Shown in pieces: positions 42,315-52,088 of a stretch of 64,000 nucleotides of DNA (position 1 is its first letter; each line of letters opens with the position of its first letter). The DNA is from Mycolicibacterium chubuense (GTDB lineage: Bacteria; Actinomycetota; Actinomycetes; Mycobacteriales; Mycobacteriaceae), in the NCBI RefSeq assembly GCF_001044255.1, contig NZ_JYNX01000038.1, forward strand, positions 169,929 through 233,928, read 5' to 3'. The notes under the pieces were generated by a model. That model had not been told where the DNA came from. It did not search any database and saw only the letters and a program-made list of their open reading frames with translations. A program made the position numbers and the translations under genes.

Positions 42315-43523
42315 TCAGGAATAGAAACCGGGAGACGGCTCGACGCCGTCGAGCACATAGGCGCCGATCTGCACCTGCTTGTGCGGCAGCGGATCGTGCA
42401 GGCTCAGCGTTCTGGCGTTGCGCCAGAAACGATCCAAGCCCGTCGCGGCGGCACTGGAACGGGCGCCTGTCACCTCGAACAGCCGGCTCGAGACCTCGAG
42501 GGCGACCTCGCTGGCGTGCACCCTCGCCGCGTTGATCAGCGTGACGGCGTCGGCGCGGTGCGCCCAGGACAGGTCGTCGCCCGCCTCCCGCACCGCGTCG
42601 AGTGCGGCGTTCGCGCGATCGGTCAGCGCGATCGCGGACTGCACCTGCGTCCACAGCCGGCCATACCGCTCCCGCACCAACGGATCCTCCGTCGCACGCG
42701 AATGGGGCGATTCCACCCACGCCCGCGACCGGGCGCGGGTGTAGTCCGCGGCCTCCTCGAGGGCGCCGACCGCGATGCCGGTGAAAATGGTGGCGAACCC
42801 GGCGTACATGTGCAGCACGTCGAGATGATCCGCGGCGCTGGACTCCTCCACCCCGTACCCGTAGCCGATGATGTCGCCGGTGCGCGCCTCGACATGGGTC
42901 AACGTGGTCGTCCCACTGACGGTGAGCCGCTGACCGACGTTGTCCCAGTCCCCACCGAAGGACACGCCGGGCGCGGCGGCGTCGACGTGAAAGGTGGCCA
43001 GCTGGCCGGCGACGTCATTGCCGAGCAGCACCGTGCCCTCGTCGAAGGCCGCCCACACTACGAGGACATCGGCGAGGGCGGCGCCGCTGGTGAACGGCTT
43101 GGTCCCGGTGAGCCGGAAACCCTGCGGAGTCTGCGTGGCCGTGATCAGCGGTGGGTAGGCGGCCTGGGCGACGGTCCCGTTGAACAGTCGCCCCTCGGCG
43201 ATGCGGCGGGCGCGCTCGGGCCCGACGAACCCGTTCTCGCCCCGGGTGCCCGCAAGGCTACCGAAATAGTGGTACAGCAGCACGTGCGCCACCGACGAGT
43301 CGGCCTGCGCCACGGCTCCGATCACCGCGGCCACCTCCGACCACGACGCTCCACCCCCGCCGTGCTCACGCGGGACGAAGATGCCCAGAAGCCCGGCATC
43401 CCTGAGCAGCTCCACCTCGGCGCGCGGCGCGGCACCCGATCGATCCCGCTGCGCGGCATCGCTTTTCAACGACTCCCGGACGGAATGGGCAGCCTCGAGC
43501 CATGACGGTGCGAGGACGGTCAC
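42315..43523 (-). CDS. Acyl-CoA dehydrogenase-fold flavoprotein, SfnB-like
   Basis: A 402-residue protein of the same fold as its neighbour at 40.1 kb. Features: GIFVPREHGGGGASWSE at the N-terminal domain, LTGTKPFTSGA, WDNVGQRLTVSGT, and the C-terminal TGLDRFWRNARTLSLHDP typical of SfnB/DszC. GTG 43523 overlaps the permease stop (GTGA). Reaction inferred to be FMNH2-dependent oxidation of an organosulfur compound. Confidence 0.8.
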   Translation of the reverse strand: MTVLAPSWLEAAHSVRESLKSDAAQRDRSGAAPRAEVELLRDAGLLGIFVPREHGGGGASWSEVAAVIGAVAQADSSVAHVLLYHYFGSLAGTRGENGFVGPERARRIAEGRLFNGTVAQAAYPPLITATQTPQGFRLTGTKPFTSGAALADVLVVWAAFDEGTVLLGNDVAGQLATFHVDAAAPGVSFGGDWDNVGQRLTVSGTTTLTHVEARTGDIIGYGYGVEESSAADHLDVLHMYAGFATIFTGIAVGALEEAADYTRARSRAWVESPHSRATEDPLVRERYGRLWTQVQSAIALTDRANAALDAVREAGDDLSWAHRADAVTLINAARVHASEVALEVSSRLFEVTGARSSAAATGLDRFWRNARTLSLHDPLPHKQVQIGAYVLDGVEPSPGFYS

Positions 43524-45060
43524 CGCACCACCTGTTCCTGCTCGACCCGGGACTCCGGATCCTCGTCATCGTCACGGCGGCCCAGGACGTCGAGGATGCC
43601 CTCGTCGGCGAGGCGCTGCTTCTCCTCGTCGGACAGCGTCTGGATGGTGCCGACACGACGCGCGACCTCAGGCTTGGTGCGCTTCAGATACGCGTACCAG
43701 ATCAGGCCGGCCCCGAGGATCGCCGCGAAGATGAACGGCAGGATGTTGTAGGGGAACTCGGGCACCGGGTAGAAGTTGCTCACGATGACGTAGCCGAGGG
43801 CCAGGGTGGCCGCGGCGGACACCGCGAGCCGGGCAGGCGTCAGGGCCTTGATCTTTCGGAGCCAGATCGGGGTCGCGATCACGACCAGCAGGTAACTGAT
43901 CAGGAATCCCCACGTCGCCACGTACCCCCCGTAGACGTCGAACACCAGCCGGCCCGCCGAGCTGAAGGTCGCGACCACGGAGAACACCAGCGCGAGCAGT
44001 CCGATGAACAGCACTCCGACAGACGGCGTCTTGTACTTCGGGTGCACGCGGGCCAGCGCCGCCGGCAGCGCCCCTCGTGCGCGAACGTGAACAGTGATCG
44101 GGCGCCGGCGGTGGTGACTGCGGTGACGAACACGATGAACGCCACCGCGACCGCAGCACTGACGACCTGATTCACCCAGTGCACACCGACGCTGTCGGCC
44201 AGCTGCGGGAGCACCGCCTTGTCCGGATCGATGTCGTCGAAGAACAGGATCTGCGGGTACGTCGCGGCGATGTAGAGCACCCCGAGCAGCAGCACCACCC
44301 GCAGCAGCGACCGGGCGATGGTGCGGTGCGCGTCCTTGGCCTCGGCTCCCAGGGAGGCGACGCTCTCGAAGCCCGCGTAGGAGCCGACGGCGGTGACCGC
44401 GGCGATGAACGTCGCACTGACGGTGAGATGCTTGGGATCCCATTGCTCCCAGTCGATGTGGAAGCCGTAGCTGATGTAGGCGCCGACGATGATCACGAGA
44501 ATCGATGCGATCGCGATCAGTTCGAAGATGAGCTCGTAGCGCGCGGAGATCGACACACCGCGATAGGGCAGATACACGGCCGCGCCGACGACAACGACGA
44601 CCAGGAGCAGGCGGAACCAGTGCGCCTGCGAGCCGAGTCCGACCGACTCGAGGAAGGAGTCCAGATACAGCACGCCGCCCAGGGTCCCCGTGGTGGCGAA
44701 GCCGATGTAGCCGATCAACAGGCTGAACCCGGCGGCGAACGCGAAGCCCGGACCCAGCCCATTGCCCGTGTAGGTGCCCAGCGAGCCCGAGGACACAGTG
44801 CGCTTTGCCTGGAAGCTGATGGTGGCGGCGATCAGAACGGCGATGAGGAGGCCGACGAGCACCGCCCAGGCGGCTCCCTTGCCCGCTGCGACGAACAGGG
44901 AGAAGGGCACGACGGCGACGGCCACGCTGGGTGCGGCGGCCGCGAGTCCCTGCGCGAACACGCCCCAGAAGCCGACGGCGTCGCGCTCCAGGCCGGTGCC
45001 CTCCGCGGAGGCCAGCGGACGCCCGGACAGGGCCACCTCGGGGCGAATGGGTGTGGACAT
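43520..45060 (-). pseudogene. APC-family permease with a single-base frameshift
   Basis: The N-terminal 330 or so residues (ATG 45060, MSTPIRPEVALSGRP) are in one frame and run through about ten membrane segments to SLFTFAHEG; the conserved continuation ALPAALARVHPKYKTP is in the next frame. One base is missing in the G4 run (C4 on plus) near 44070-44075. Downstream the second frame is intact to 43520 with a long charged tail. It is either a real pseudogene or a sequencing error at the homopolymer. Context: first in the SfnB-GNAT-SfnB operon, so a substrate importer for that pathway. Confidence 0.75.
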
Positions 45061-45196
45061 GTTCAGCTGCCTTCCCGACTGAAGCGCACTACGGCTGCCT
45101 GCGTGGCATGCACGTAAGCTCAAGTCGCTCAGTCGATTTAACGTGATGGTTATCTGTGTGACACGGTGCCTGATGGTGGGCTCGAGGTGTGAGCCA

Positions 45197-46573
45197 TCAA
45201 ATCGACAAGATTCTTTTCCGCCGGTACCTCGATGCGGGGTGGTCGTCGGGCAGCCATGCCGAACCACCGAAGAGTCTCTCCCGCAACGTCACTGAACCAT
45301 CCTGCGCACCCGTGCGGCCGCGGCGTCGAAGCTCGGGGATCAGATGTTCGACGACGTCGACGAAGCTGCCCGGGGTCACGTGATAGGCGATGTTGAAGCC
45401 GTCCACCCCCGTGGCTTCGGCGTAGCCCTCGAGGTCGTCGGCCACGGTGCGCGCAGAACCGACGAACAGGCGTCCGCCGAAGCCGCCGAGCCCGCCGACG
45501 TAGTCGCGCAGGGTGATGCCGTGCCGGTCGCCGTCGACCGCCGCCAGGATCGACCGGCTCGCATCGGTGTCGAACTGCTCGATGGGACGGTCGACACCGT
45601 AGCGGGACCAGTCGACACCGCTCAGGGCGGACAGCAGCACCAGCCCGCCCTCCAGATCGTGGTAGGAGGCCAGGTCGTCGGCCTTGGCCCGGGCCGCCGA
45701 ATCGCTGCCGTCGACCACGATCTCGACCGAGGTGAGGAACTTGATCGAGCGGGGATCTCGACCATGGCGGTGCGCCCGCCGACGGACATCGTCGATGTTG
45801 GCCCGCAGCACGTCCGGACGGGGGTCGCTGGCGAACACCAGTTCGGCGTTGCGCGCCGCGAATTCGCGCCCGGCGGGCGATGTTCCGGCCTGAAACAGCA
45901 CCGGGGTGCGCTGTGGCGAAGGCTCGACGAGGTGGGCGCCGGGCACGCTGAAGTATTCGCCGTCGTGGCGGATCGGGTGAACACGGCTCGCCTCGGTGTA
46001 CACCCCGCGGCGGTGGTCGCGGACCACCGCGTCGGGCTCCCAGGAGCCTTCCCACAGCTTGAACGTCACGTCGACGAACTCCTCGGCGATCGCGTAGCGC
46101 TCGTCGTGCGGGATCTGCCGGTCACGGCCGATGATGTTGCGGGCCGCGCTGTCCAGCAGCGAGGTCACGATGTTCCAGCCGATCCGTCCGTCGGTGAGGT
46201 GGTCGAGCGTGCTGAACTTGCGGGCCAGCAGATAGGGGTGTTCATAGGTGGTGGACACCGTGACGCCGAAGCCGAGCCGTTCGGTGGCGGCGGCCATCGC
46301 CGACACCGCCAACAACGGGTCGGTGACCGGCGTCTGGACTGCCCGGGTCAACGCAGCCGAGGCACCGCCGCCGTAGACGTCGAGTTGTCCGACCGCGTCG
46401 GCCAGGAACAGCACGTCGAATCCGCCGGCGTCGAGCGTGGTGGCGAGGTCGACCCAGTAGCGGATGTCGGTGTACCGGGAGGTCTGGTCCTCCGGGTGCC
46501 GCCAGAGCCCGTAGTTGCCGTGCGAGACGGTCGACATCGTGAACGCCGACAACACGAACGGGTCGCCGGTCAT
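45197..46573 (-). CDS. LLM-class flavin-dependent monooxygenase (NtaA/SnaA/DszA type)
   Basis: A 458-residue protein. Family marks: [50 protein letters not shown] and the PVLFQAGTSPAGREFAA segment. Members use reduced FMN to cleave C-N or C-S bonds (nitrilotriacetate, dibenzothiophene sulfone). ATG 46573 overlaps the stop of the second LLM gene. Substrate unknown. Confidence 0.87.
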   Translation of the reverse strand: MTGDPFVLSAFTMSTVSHGNYGLWRHPEDQTSRYTDIRYWVDLATTLDAGGFDVLFLADAVGQLDVYGGGASAALTRAVQTPVTDPLLAVSAMAAATERLGFGVTVSTTYEHPYLLARKFSTLDHLTDGRIGWNIVTSLLDSAARNIIGRDRQIPHDERYAIAEEFVDVTFKLWEGSWEPDAVVRDHRRGVYTEASRVHPIRHDGEYFSVPGAHLVEPSPQRTPVLFQAGTSPAGREFAARNAELVFASDPRPDVLRANIDDVRRRAHRHGRDPRSIKFLTSVEIVVDGSDSAARAKADDLASYHDLEGGLVLLSALSGVDWSRYGVDRPIEQFDTDASRSILAAVDGDRHGITLRDYVGGLGGFGGRLFVGSARTVADDLEGYAEATGVDGFNIAYHVTPGSFVDVVEHLIPELRRRGRTGAQDGSVTLRERLFGGSAWLPDDHPASRYRRKRILSI

Positions 46574-47883
46574 GACGCCACCTCGTAGCGGTTGGCCGGC
46601 ACCGCCAACCCGAGGTGGTCGCGCAGGGTCGCACCGCGATACTCATGCCGGAACAATCCTCGTTTGCGCAGCACGGGAACCACCTGCTCGGCGAAGAGCC
46701 GGAATTGACCGGGCAATCCGGAGTCTTGAAGCACGAAGCCGTCTGATGCCTGCGTCGACGTCCACCGCTCGATCTCGTCGGCGATCTGCTCGGGTGTGCC
46801 GACGACGCGCGCACCCCAGCCACTGACCGTGCGCCAGAGGAATTCGCGCACCGTCGGATTGCCGTCGGTCGCCAGCGCGCGGTATCCCGCCAGCGCCGTC
46901 TGGTGCGTTTCGGTCGTCTCGGGGAAAGCCGATGCGGGCACCGGACCGTCCAGATCGGCGTCGGTGACGTCGACGTCGACCTCGAGAAGCCAGCCCGCCT
47001 GATATTCGGGGCTGAAGTACTCGTAGGCGGTCTGTTCCGCGCGCCGCGCCTCGTCCTCGGTGGACCCGACGATGAACCGCAGGGACGGCGTGATCAGGGG
47101 TGGACGTTCGCGGCCCTGCCGGGCCGCCTCGTCGTGGATACGACGGTAGAACGCGCGAGCCCGGTCGACATCGCCCTGTCCGGTGAAGATGACCTCCGCG
47201 TGGCGTGCCGCGAACACGCTTCCGGTGTCCGAGGATCCGGCCTGGAAGACCACCGGGCGGCCCTGCACCGAGCGGGCCGCGCCGAGAGGACCTTTGACGT
47301 CGAAGTAGGGGCCGTGGTGGTCGGGCACGTGGATCCTGGTCACGTCGTGATAGATGCCGGCCGCCCTGTCGGCGACAACGGCGCCGTCACCCCAGGAGTC
47401 CCAGAGCTTTTCGACGACGTCGATGGCCTCGTCGGCGATGCGGTATCGCTCGTCGTGGTCGACGACGTCTCGCGCGCTGAAGTTCTCGGCCGCGGCCCGG
47501 GCGAAGCTCGTCACCAGGTTCCACCCGGTCCGTCCGCCGCTGAGATGGTCGAGCGAGAGTAGTTGGCGTGCCAGGTGGTAGGGATGTTGCAGGGTCGCCG
47601 ATCCGGTGAGCACCAATCCGATGCGCTCGGTCACCGACGACAACGCCGCCGCGGTCGTGAACGGCTCGAAGTCCTCGGTCGTCTTGTAGGCCCAGGTGGC
47701 GGGCGGGCCGAAGTTCAGACCGTCGGCGAAGAACACCGCGTCGAACGTGGCCGCCTCCGCGGCCCTGACGTGGTCGATCAGCCGACGCCGCACAGCTTCC
47801 GGCGTGCTGTCGATGGCGGGATGTCGCCACGGGCCCGCCGAGCGGGTGTTGCCGAAGGTCAGGAGGTGCACTTCACGCGTCAC
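46570..47883 (-). CDS. LLM-class flavin-dependent monooxygenase (NtaA/SnaA/DszA type)
   Basis: A 437-residue paralogue of the next gene. It has FDAVFFADGLNFGPPATW, LSGGRTGWNLVTSFARAAAENF and PVVFQAGSSDTGSVFAARHAE. GTG start 47883. Two adjacent overlapping NtaA/SnaA-type genes suggest sequential or related substrates. No flavin reductase is visible in the window, so FMNH2 must come from elsewhere. Confidence 0.87.
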   Translation of the reverse strand: MTREVHLLTFGNTRSAGPWRHPAIDSTPEAVRRRLIDHVRAAEAATFDAVFFADGLNFGPPATWAYKTTEDFEPFTTAAALSSVTERIGLVLTGSATLQHPYHLARQLLSLDHLSGGRTGWNLVTSFARAAAENFSARDVVDHDERYRIADEAIDVVEKLWDSWGDGAVVADRAAGIYHDVTRIHVPDHHGPYFDVKGPLGAARSVQGRPVVFQAGSSDTGSVFAARHAEVIFTGQGDVDRARAFYRRIHDEAARQGRERPPLITPSLRFIVGSTEDEARRAEQTAYEYFSPEYQAGWLLEVDVDVTDADLDGPVPASAFPETTETHQTALAGYRALATDGNPTVREFLWRTVSGWGARVVGTPEQIADEIERWTSTQASDGFVLQDSGLPGQFRLFAEQVVPVLRKRGLFRHEYRGATLRDHLGLAVPANRYEVAS

Positions 47884-47953
47884 GCCCGAAAGCTATGGCG
47901 CGGCGGGTCATCGGGGCGATGGTTGCAACCGCCGAGAGCGCAACTCGGCCCGG

Positions 47954-48661
47954 CTACTTCCGGGCCTTCTGGACCATCGCCGTGGCGATCTCGGCTGCCT
48001 CACCGTTGATGCTGTAGCCGCACGCCCACGCCTCGACCGTCGCGTTGGACACCGCCGACAGCGCGTGCTGGCACTCCCAGCCGTCGGCGCCCTGCTGTGT
48101 GGTCATCTGGGTGATCAGGTTGACGCCGCCCGCGTCGGTGGCGTCGACGTCCCCCAGCTGCCACGAGTACTCACCGTCGCCGACGTCGATCGACTCATTG
48201 GCGCAGCCCTGCCAGATCGTGAAGGACGTGTCCACGAACGTCGTGGCCGCCTGCGCCGTGGGATAGAGCACCGCCGTCTGCTCGACCCAGTGGTCGTTGT
48301 CGTCGCTGGGTTCGCGGGCCACTTGATCGCGCACCGCCGTCCACCCCGTACGGGCGTACACCGGCTCCTCGGCGCCGTAGACCGCCCCGAGGCAGTCGGG
48401 ATCCGACACCTCGTCGGAGTGGTCGGTCATCTGATCGAGTTCGCCGGTGACTTGCATCTGGGTGCTGCCCATGATCCCGTTGACCTCGCCGATCGTGAGT
48501 ATCAAGCGGCCCAGGGCGGCCTCGTCGAGCACACCGACATCCACGGGGGCGGCCCCCTGGGCACGCACGGCGGCGCCCTCTACGGTGCTCACACAGCCGC
48601 AGAGCAGCCCGGACGCCGCCAGCAGCAGACTGCAGAGGCGACGCGTCGGCACAGGTTTCAC
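47954..48661 (-). CDS. Lipoprotein with PknH-like extracellular sensor domain
   Basis: A 235-residue lipoprotein. Signal peptide KPVPTRRLCSLLLAASG with lipobox LLCGC; the mature part has the Cys-rich DPDCLGAVYGAEEPVY, WQGCANESI and WECQHALSAVSNATVEAWACGY pattern of the PknH_C sensor family common in mycobacterial lipoproteins. GTG 48661 is the best start for the signal peptide; ATG 48676 is possible. Tandem with a related gene. Confidence 0.72.
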   Translation of the reverse strand: MKPVPTRRLCSLLLAASGLLCGCVSTVEGAAVRAQGAAPVDVGVLDEAALGRLILTIGEVNGIMGSTQMQVTGELDQMTDHSDEVSDPDCLGAVYGAEEPVYARTGWTAVRDQVAREPSDDNDHWVEQTAVLYPTAQAATTFVDTSFTIWQGCANESIDVGDGEYSWQLGDVDATDAGGVNLITQMTTQQGADGWECQHALSAVSNATVEAWACGYSINGEAAEIATAMVQKARK

Positions 48662-48682
48662 CGCGCCATTGTCCACCGACGC

Positions 48683-49417
48683 TCAGCGCTGTGTCGTGAT
48701 CTTGTTCAGAATCAGGTCGGCGACGCCGACGGCGGGCCGGGCAGCCTGGTCGGTGGGGCGGGGGTCGGCGAGGTCGACCTCGACGATGCAGTCGCCGGCC
48801 AGCCCGATCGCACGCAGCGCGGTCGGCGATGCGGTGCCCGCCGCCGTGTGCAGCACGCTCGCCGATACCACTTGGCGCTCGAAGCTGACGTCGGCGATCC
48901 TGCTGAGCTCGTCGCCGCCGTCGCCGGCCTCGTGCCGCGTCACCGTCGCTCCGTTGCACCGGCGCCAGCGCTCGGTCGCGGCGACGAAGAATTCCTGCGC
49001 GGCAGCCGCACTCGTCATCTGCACCACGCCGAAGAAGCCGGTCACCGGTGGACCGTCGAACCCACCTCCCGCCCAGGAGTTCGTGGCGACCGACTGCACC
49101 GGGCTGCCGTCGTAGACGGCCTGCTGTAGCCGGTAGGCGGCCCCGGCACAGTCGGGAGGGCTGGTCTCGCCGGCCCCGACGCTGCGCAGCAGCATGTCCG
49201 CGCCGCCTTCGACGAGTTGTCCGGCGAAGCCGTTGGGTCCGGTCTCCAGCGTCGTCGACAACTCCTGCGCCGTGGGCAGGAAGTGCCCCAGCGGTATCGC
49301 CGCCGTCGGCTTGGCGGCCTCGACGATCCGGACGACAGGTCGGTCGTCCACCGGAGCCCCGGCGCAGCCGGCCAGGACGGCGCACGCACCGGCGAGCGCC
49401 GCGAGTTTGGTGGACAC
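48683..49417 (-). CDS. Lipoprotein with PknH-like sensor domain (second copy)
   Basis: A 244-residue lipoprotein from GTG 49417. Signal peptide STKLAALAGACAVLAGCAG with the lipobox ending at the first mature Cys. The mature domain has SPPDCAGAAYRLQQAVYDG, FVAATERWRRCNGATVTRH and AIGLAGDCIVEVDL, the same spacing of paired Cys as its neighbour and PknH_C. The two genes lie 21 bp apart on the same strand and probably arose by duplication. Role unknown. The 271 bp between this gene and gntR hold nothing I recognise. Confidence 0.68.
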   Translation of the reverse strand: MSTKLAALAGACAVLAGCAGAPVDDRPVVRIVEAAKPTAAIPLGHFLPTAQELSTTLETGPNGFAGQLVEGGADMLLRSVGAGETSPPDCAGAAYRLQQAVYDGSPVQSVATNSWAGGGFDGPPVTGFFGVVQMTSAAAAQEFFVAATERWRRCNGATVTRHEAGDGGDELSRIADVSFERQVVSASVLHTAAGTASPTALRAIGLAGDCIVEVDLADPRPTDQAARPAVGVADLILNKITTQR

Positions 49418-49688
49418 CCCCCTTCGATAGCATGCCGCGGCCGTGCGCGCGACCGCTTCGGCGAGAACCGGCGGGTGCCGCCGTGGACTTCTGCTCACCG
49501 GGATCGCAAAGTGTCCCGCCGCCGCGGTGGTGGCGCAAAGGCGGCGCCCACCCCGGTCCGCGCAGGTCCCCGCGGGTCCCCGGTGGCGCAATACCGCCAC
49601 GTACCTCAGCTCCCCTGTCGGCGTCGCCGGATCGGGGCCCGACCCCGTTTAGCGTCGCCGACAGCGCTTTCCCGCCAGGAGGTGAACA

Positions 49689-50423
49689 GTGACAGAGCCG
49701 ACCCCGCTACGCCGGCCGCGCGCCGACCAGGCACGTCTGGTGGCCGACGTCGTGCGCCACCAGATCCACGCCGGCGGTTATCCGGACGGGCTGCCCACCG
49801 AAGCCGAACTGGCCGCCGAGTTCCTGGTGTCGCGCAACGCCGTGCGGCAGGCGCTCGCCGTGCTCAAGGCCGAGGGCCTCATCGACCGCGAACCCAAGGT
49901 CGGCACGCGGGTCGCGGTCCGCAAGTACGACCACGGCCTCAATCACCTCGTCGGGTTGAAGGAGACGTTCCGGGATTACGGCGAGATCCGCAACGAGGTC
50001 CGCGCCGCGATGACCGTCAGCGCCCCGCCGTCGGTGGCGGCCCGGCTCGCCGTCGCGCCCGGCGAACCGGTGGTGTTCATCGAGCGGCTGCGCTATCTGG
50101 GGGACCTGCCGCTGAGTCTGGACATGACCTACCTCGCGCGAGACATCGGCGACGCCGTCCTCGAGCACTCCCTGGAGCACAATGACGTGTTCGCGCTCAT
50201 CGAGCTCGTCACCGGACAGCGGCTCGGCGGGGCCGACGTCGCGGTGGAGGCCGTGTCGGCCGACCCGCACTCCGCGGCCATCCTGCAGGTGCCGCAGTCC
50301 GCGTCACTGCTGCTGCTCGAGCGGCTCGCCCATCTCGACGACGGCCGCCCCGTCGATCTCGAGTACATCCGGTTGCGCGGTGATCGAATCACGCTGCGCA
50401 GCAATCTGATCAGAGGAGAATGA
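49689..50423 (+). CDS. GntR-family (HutC/UTRA) transcriptional regulator
   Basis: A 244-residue regulator. The winged HTH is at about residues 15-80 (GLPTEAELAAEFLVSRNAVRQAL, GLIDREPKVGTRV) and a UTRA ligand domain follows (GEPVVFIERLRYLGDLPLSLD). GTG 49689 is preceded by a strong AGGAGGTG site. It is first in the ferredoxin-ABC-flavoprotein operon (ATG overlap with the next gene), so it probably senses the transported compound or a product. Confidence 0.88.
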   Translation: MTEPTPLRRPRADQARLVADVVRHQIHAGGYPDGLPTEAELAAEFLVSRNAVRQALAVLKAEGLIDREPKVGTRVAVRKYDHGLNHLVGLKETFRDYGEIRNEVRAAMTVSAPPSVAARLAVAPGEPVVFIERLRYLGDLPLSLDMTYLARDIGDAVLEHSLEHNDVFALIELVTGQRLGGADVAVEAVSADPHSAAILQVPQSASLLLLERLAHLDDGRPVDLEYIRLRGDRITLRSNLIRGE

Positions 50424-50650
50424 TGGCCCAGGCCACCCAGCGCGTCGACGTCCCGGTCACCATCGACGAATCCCTGTGCATCGAGGGCTGCACGCTGTGC
50501 GTGGAGATCTGTCCCCTCGACTCACTGGCCATCAACCCCGACAACGGCAAGGCGTTCATGCACGTCGACGAATGCTGGTACTGCGGCCCCTGCGCCGCCC
50601 GTTGTCCCACCGGCGCCGTCACCGTCAACATGCCCTACCTCCTGCGATGA
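50420..50650 (+). CDS. Ferredoxin with two [4Fe-4S] motifs, AprB-like
   Basis: A 76-residue ferredoxin. Two full motifs, CIEGCTLCVEICP and CWYCGPCAARCP, with the AprB-like insertion NPDNGKAFMHVDE between them. It would pass electrons to or from the flavoprotein encoded at the end of the operon, forming an AprAB-like pair. ATG 50420 overlaps the gntR stop; AGAGGAGA is the ribosome site. Confidence 0.85.
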   Translation: MMAQATQRVDVPVTIDESLCIEGCTLCVEICPLDSLAINPDNGKAFMHVDECWYCGPCAARCPTGAVTVNMPYLLR

Positions 50651-50666
50651 AAGCCCGGAACCCTCG

Positions 50667-52088
50667 ATGAAACGCGCACTCGCCCTGCTGCTCACGGCCG
50701 TCACCGCCACGTCGGTGGCCGGCTGCTCGTTGGATGCACAGTCCTCCTCGGCCGACACCGTCCGCGTCGTCGTCGGCTACCAGTCCAAGACCATCAACAC
50801 CGTCACGGCGGGAACCCTGCTGCGCGCCAAAGGGTTTCTCGAGAAGCGGCTGTCCGACATCGGGAAGTCCTCCGGCGTGACGTATCAGGTCGAGTGGCAG
50901 GACTACGACACCGGCGCGCCGATCACCGCCCAGATGGTCGCGGAGAAGATCGACATCGGCTCCATGGGCGACTATCCGCTGTTGATCAACGGCTCGAAGA
51001 CCCAGGCCAACGAGCGCGCCCGCACGGAGCTGGTATCGGTGACCGGCTACAGCCCCACCGGGTCGCTGAACATGGTGGTCGTCCCGCCCGGCTCGCCGGC
51101 CCGCACGATCGCCGACCTGAGAGGCCAGAAGGTCTCGGCCAGTGTCGGGTCCGCCGGCCACGGCACGTTGGTGCGTGCCCTCGACAACGCGGGCATCGAC
51201 CCCAAGACCGGTGTCGAGGTCCTCAACCAGCAGCCACAGGTCGGCGCGTCGGCGCTGGAATCAGGGCAAGCGCAGGCGCTTTCGCAGTTCGTCGCATGGC
51301 CGGGCCTGCTCGCCTTCCAGGGCAAGGCCACGCTTCTGTACGACGGCGCCGAGGGCCGCTACCCCACCTTCCACGGTGTGGTGGTGCGCCGCGACTACGC
51401 GGGCAGCCATCCGGAGGTGCTCGACGCGTTCCTGCAGGCGCAGCTCGATGCGACCGACTTCCTCAACGAGCACCCGCTGGAGTCGGCGCAGGCGGTCGCC
51501 GAGGGCAGCGGACTCCCGCCCGAGGTGGTCTACCTGTACAACGGTCCCGGCGGCACCAGCTTCGACCCCACGCTGAAACCGTCACTGGTGCAGGCCCTCC
51601 AGGGCGACGTGCCCTACCTGCAGTCGATCGGCGAGTTCGCCCCGCTCGACGTCCCCGGTTTCGTCAACGCCGGCCCGATCAGGAAGGCGTTCGCCGATCG
51701 GGGCCGGAACTACGACGCGGCGCTCGCCAGCACCGAGAACCCGTCGACGCTGAGCGGCCGCGACCCGGTCTGCGACATCCCGCTCACCGACCCCGCACTC
51801 GCAGGCGAGCTGTGGATCGACGGCAAGGACACCACGCAGCCGGCCGCCAACCCGGACTGCCTGCTGCGGGCCATCCGGGAGGCCGGGGCCAACGGTGAGA
51901 AGGTCCGCGCCGCCTACGTTCCGGACTCCGAGTTCGGCACCCGCTGGTTCGCCGACAAGTCGGTCTGGGTGCGCGACGGCGGGCGCCACTTGCCGTTCGA
52001 CACCGCGGCGGGGGCCGAACGCTACACCGCGGCGCACCCCGGGACGGCCGTGGTCGACTACCGGCAAGCGCTGGCCGGTGCGGTATGA
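50667..52088 (+). CDS. ABC substrate-binding lipoprotein (SsuA/NrtA-like) fused to a NosL-like domain
   Basis: A 473-residue protein. Signal peptide and lipobox SVAGC, then an SsuA/TauA/NrtA-type binding domain to about residue 350 (VVVGYQSKTINTVTAGTLLRAKGF, QKVSASVGSAGHGTLVRAL). From about 365 the pattern changes to a NosL-like domain: PVCDIPL (C369), ELWIDGK, DCLLRAI, YVPDSEFGTRWFADKSVW and the final AAGAERYTAAHPGTAVVDY. NosL binds copper in nitrous oxide reductase maturation; here only one Cys of the metal motif remains and no nos genes are near. The usual family length is about 330, so this is a fusion. Confidence 0.82.
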   Translation: MKRALALLLTAVTATSVAGCSLDAQSSSADTVRVVVGYQSKTINTVTAGTLLRAKGFLEKRLSDIGKSSGVTYQVEWQDYDTGAPITAQMVAEKIDIGSMGDYPLLINGSKTQANERARTELVSVTGYSPTGSLNMVVVPPGSPARTIADLRGQKVSASVGSAGHGTLVRALDNAGIDPKTGVEVLNQQPQVGASALESGQAQALSQFVAWPGLLAFQGKATLLYDGAEGRYPTFHGVVVRRDYAGSHPEVLDAFLQAQLDATDFLNEHPLESAQAVAEGSGLPPEVVYLYNGPGGTSFDPTLKPSLVQALQGDVPYLQSIGEFAPLDVPGFVNAGPIRKAFADRGRNYDAALASTENPSTLSGRDPVCDIPLTDPALAGELWIDGKDTTQPAANPDCLLRAIREAGANGEKVRAAYVPDSEFGTRWFADKSVWVRDGGRHLPFDTAAGAERYTAAHPGTAVVDYRQALAGAV

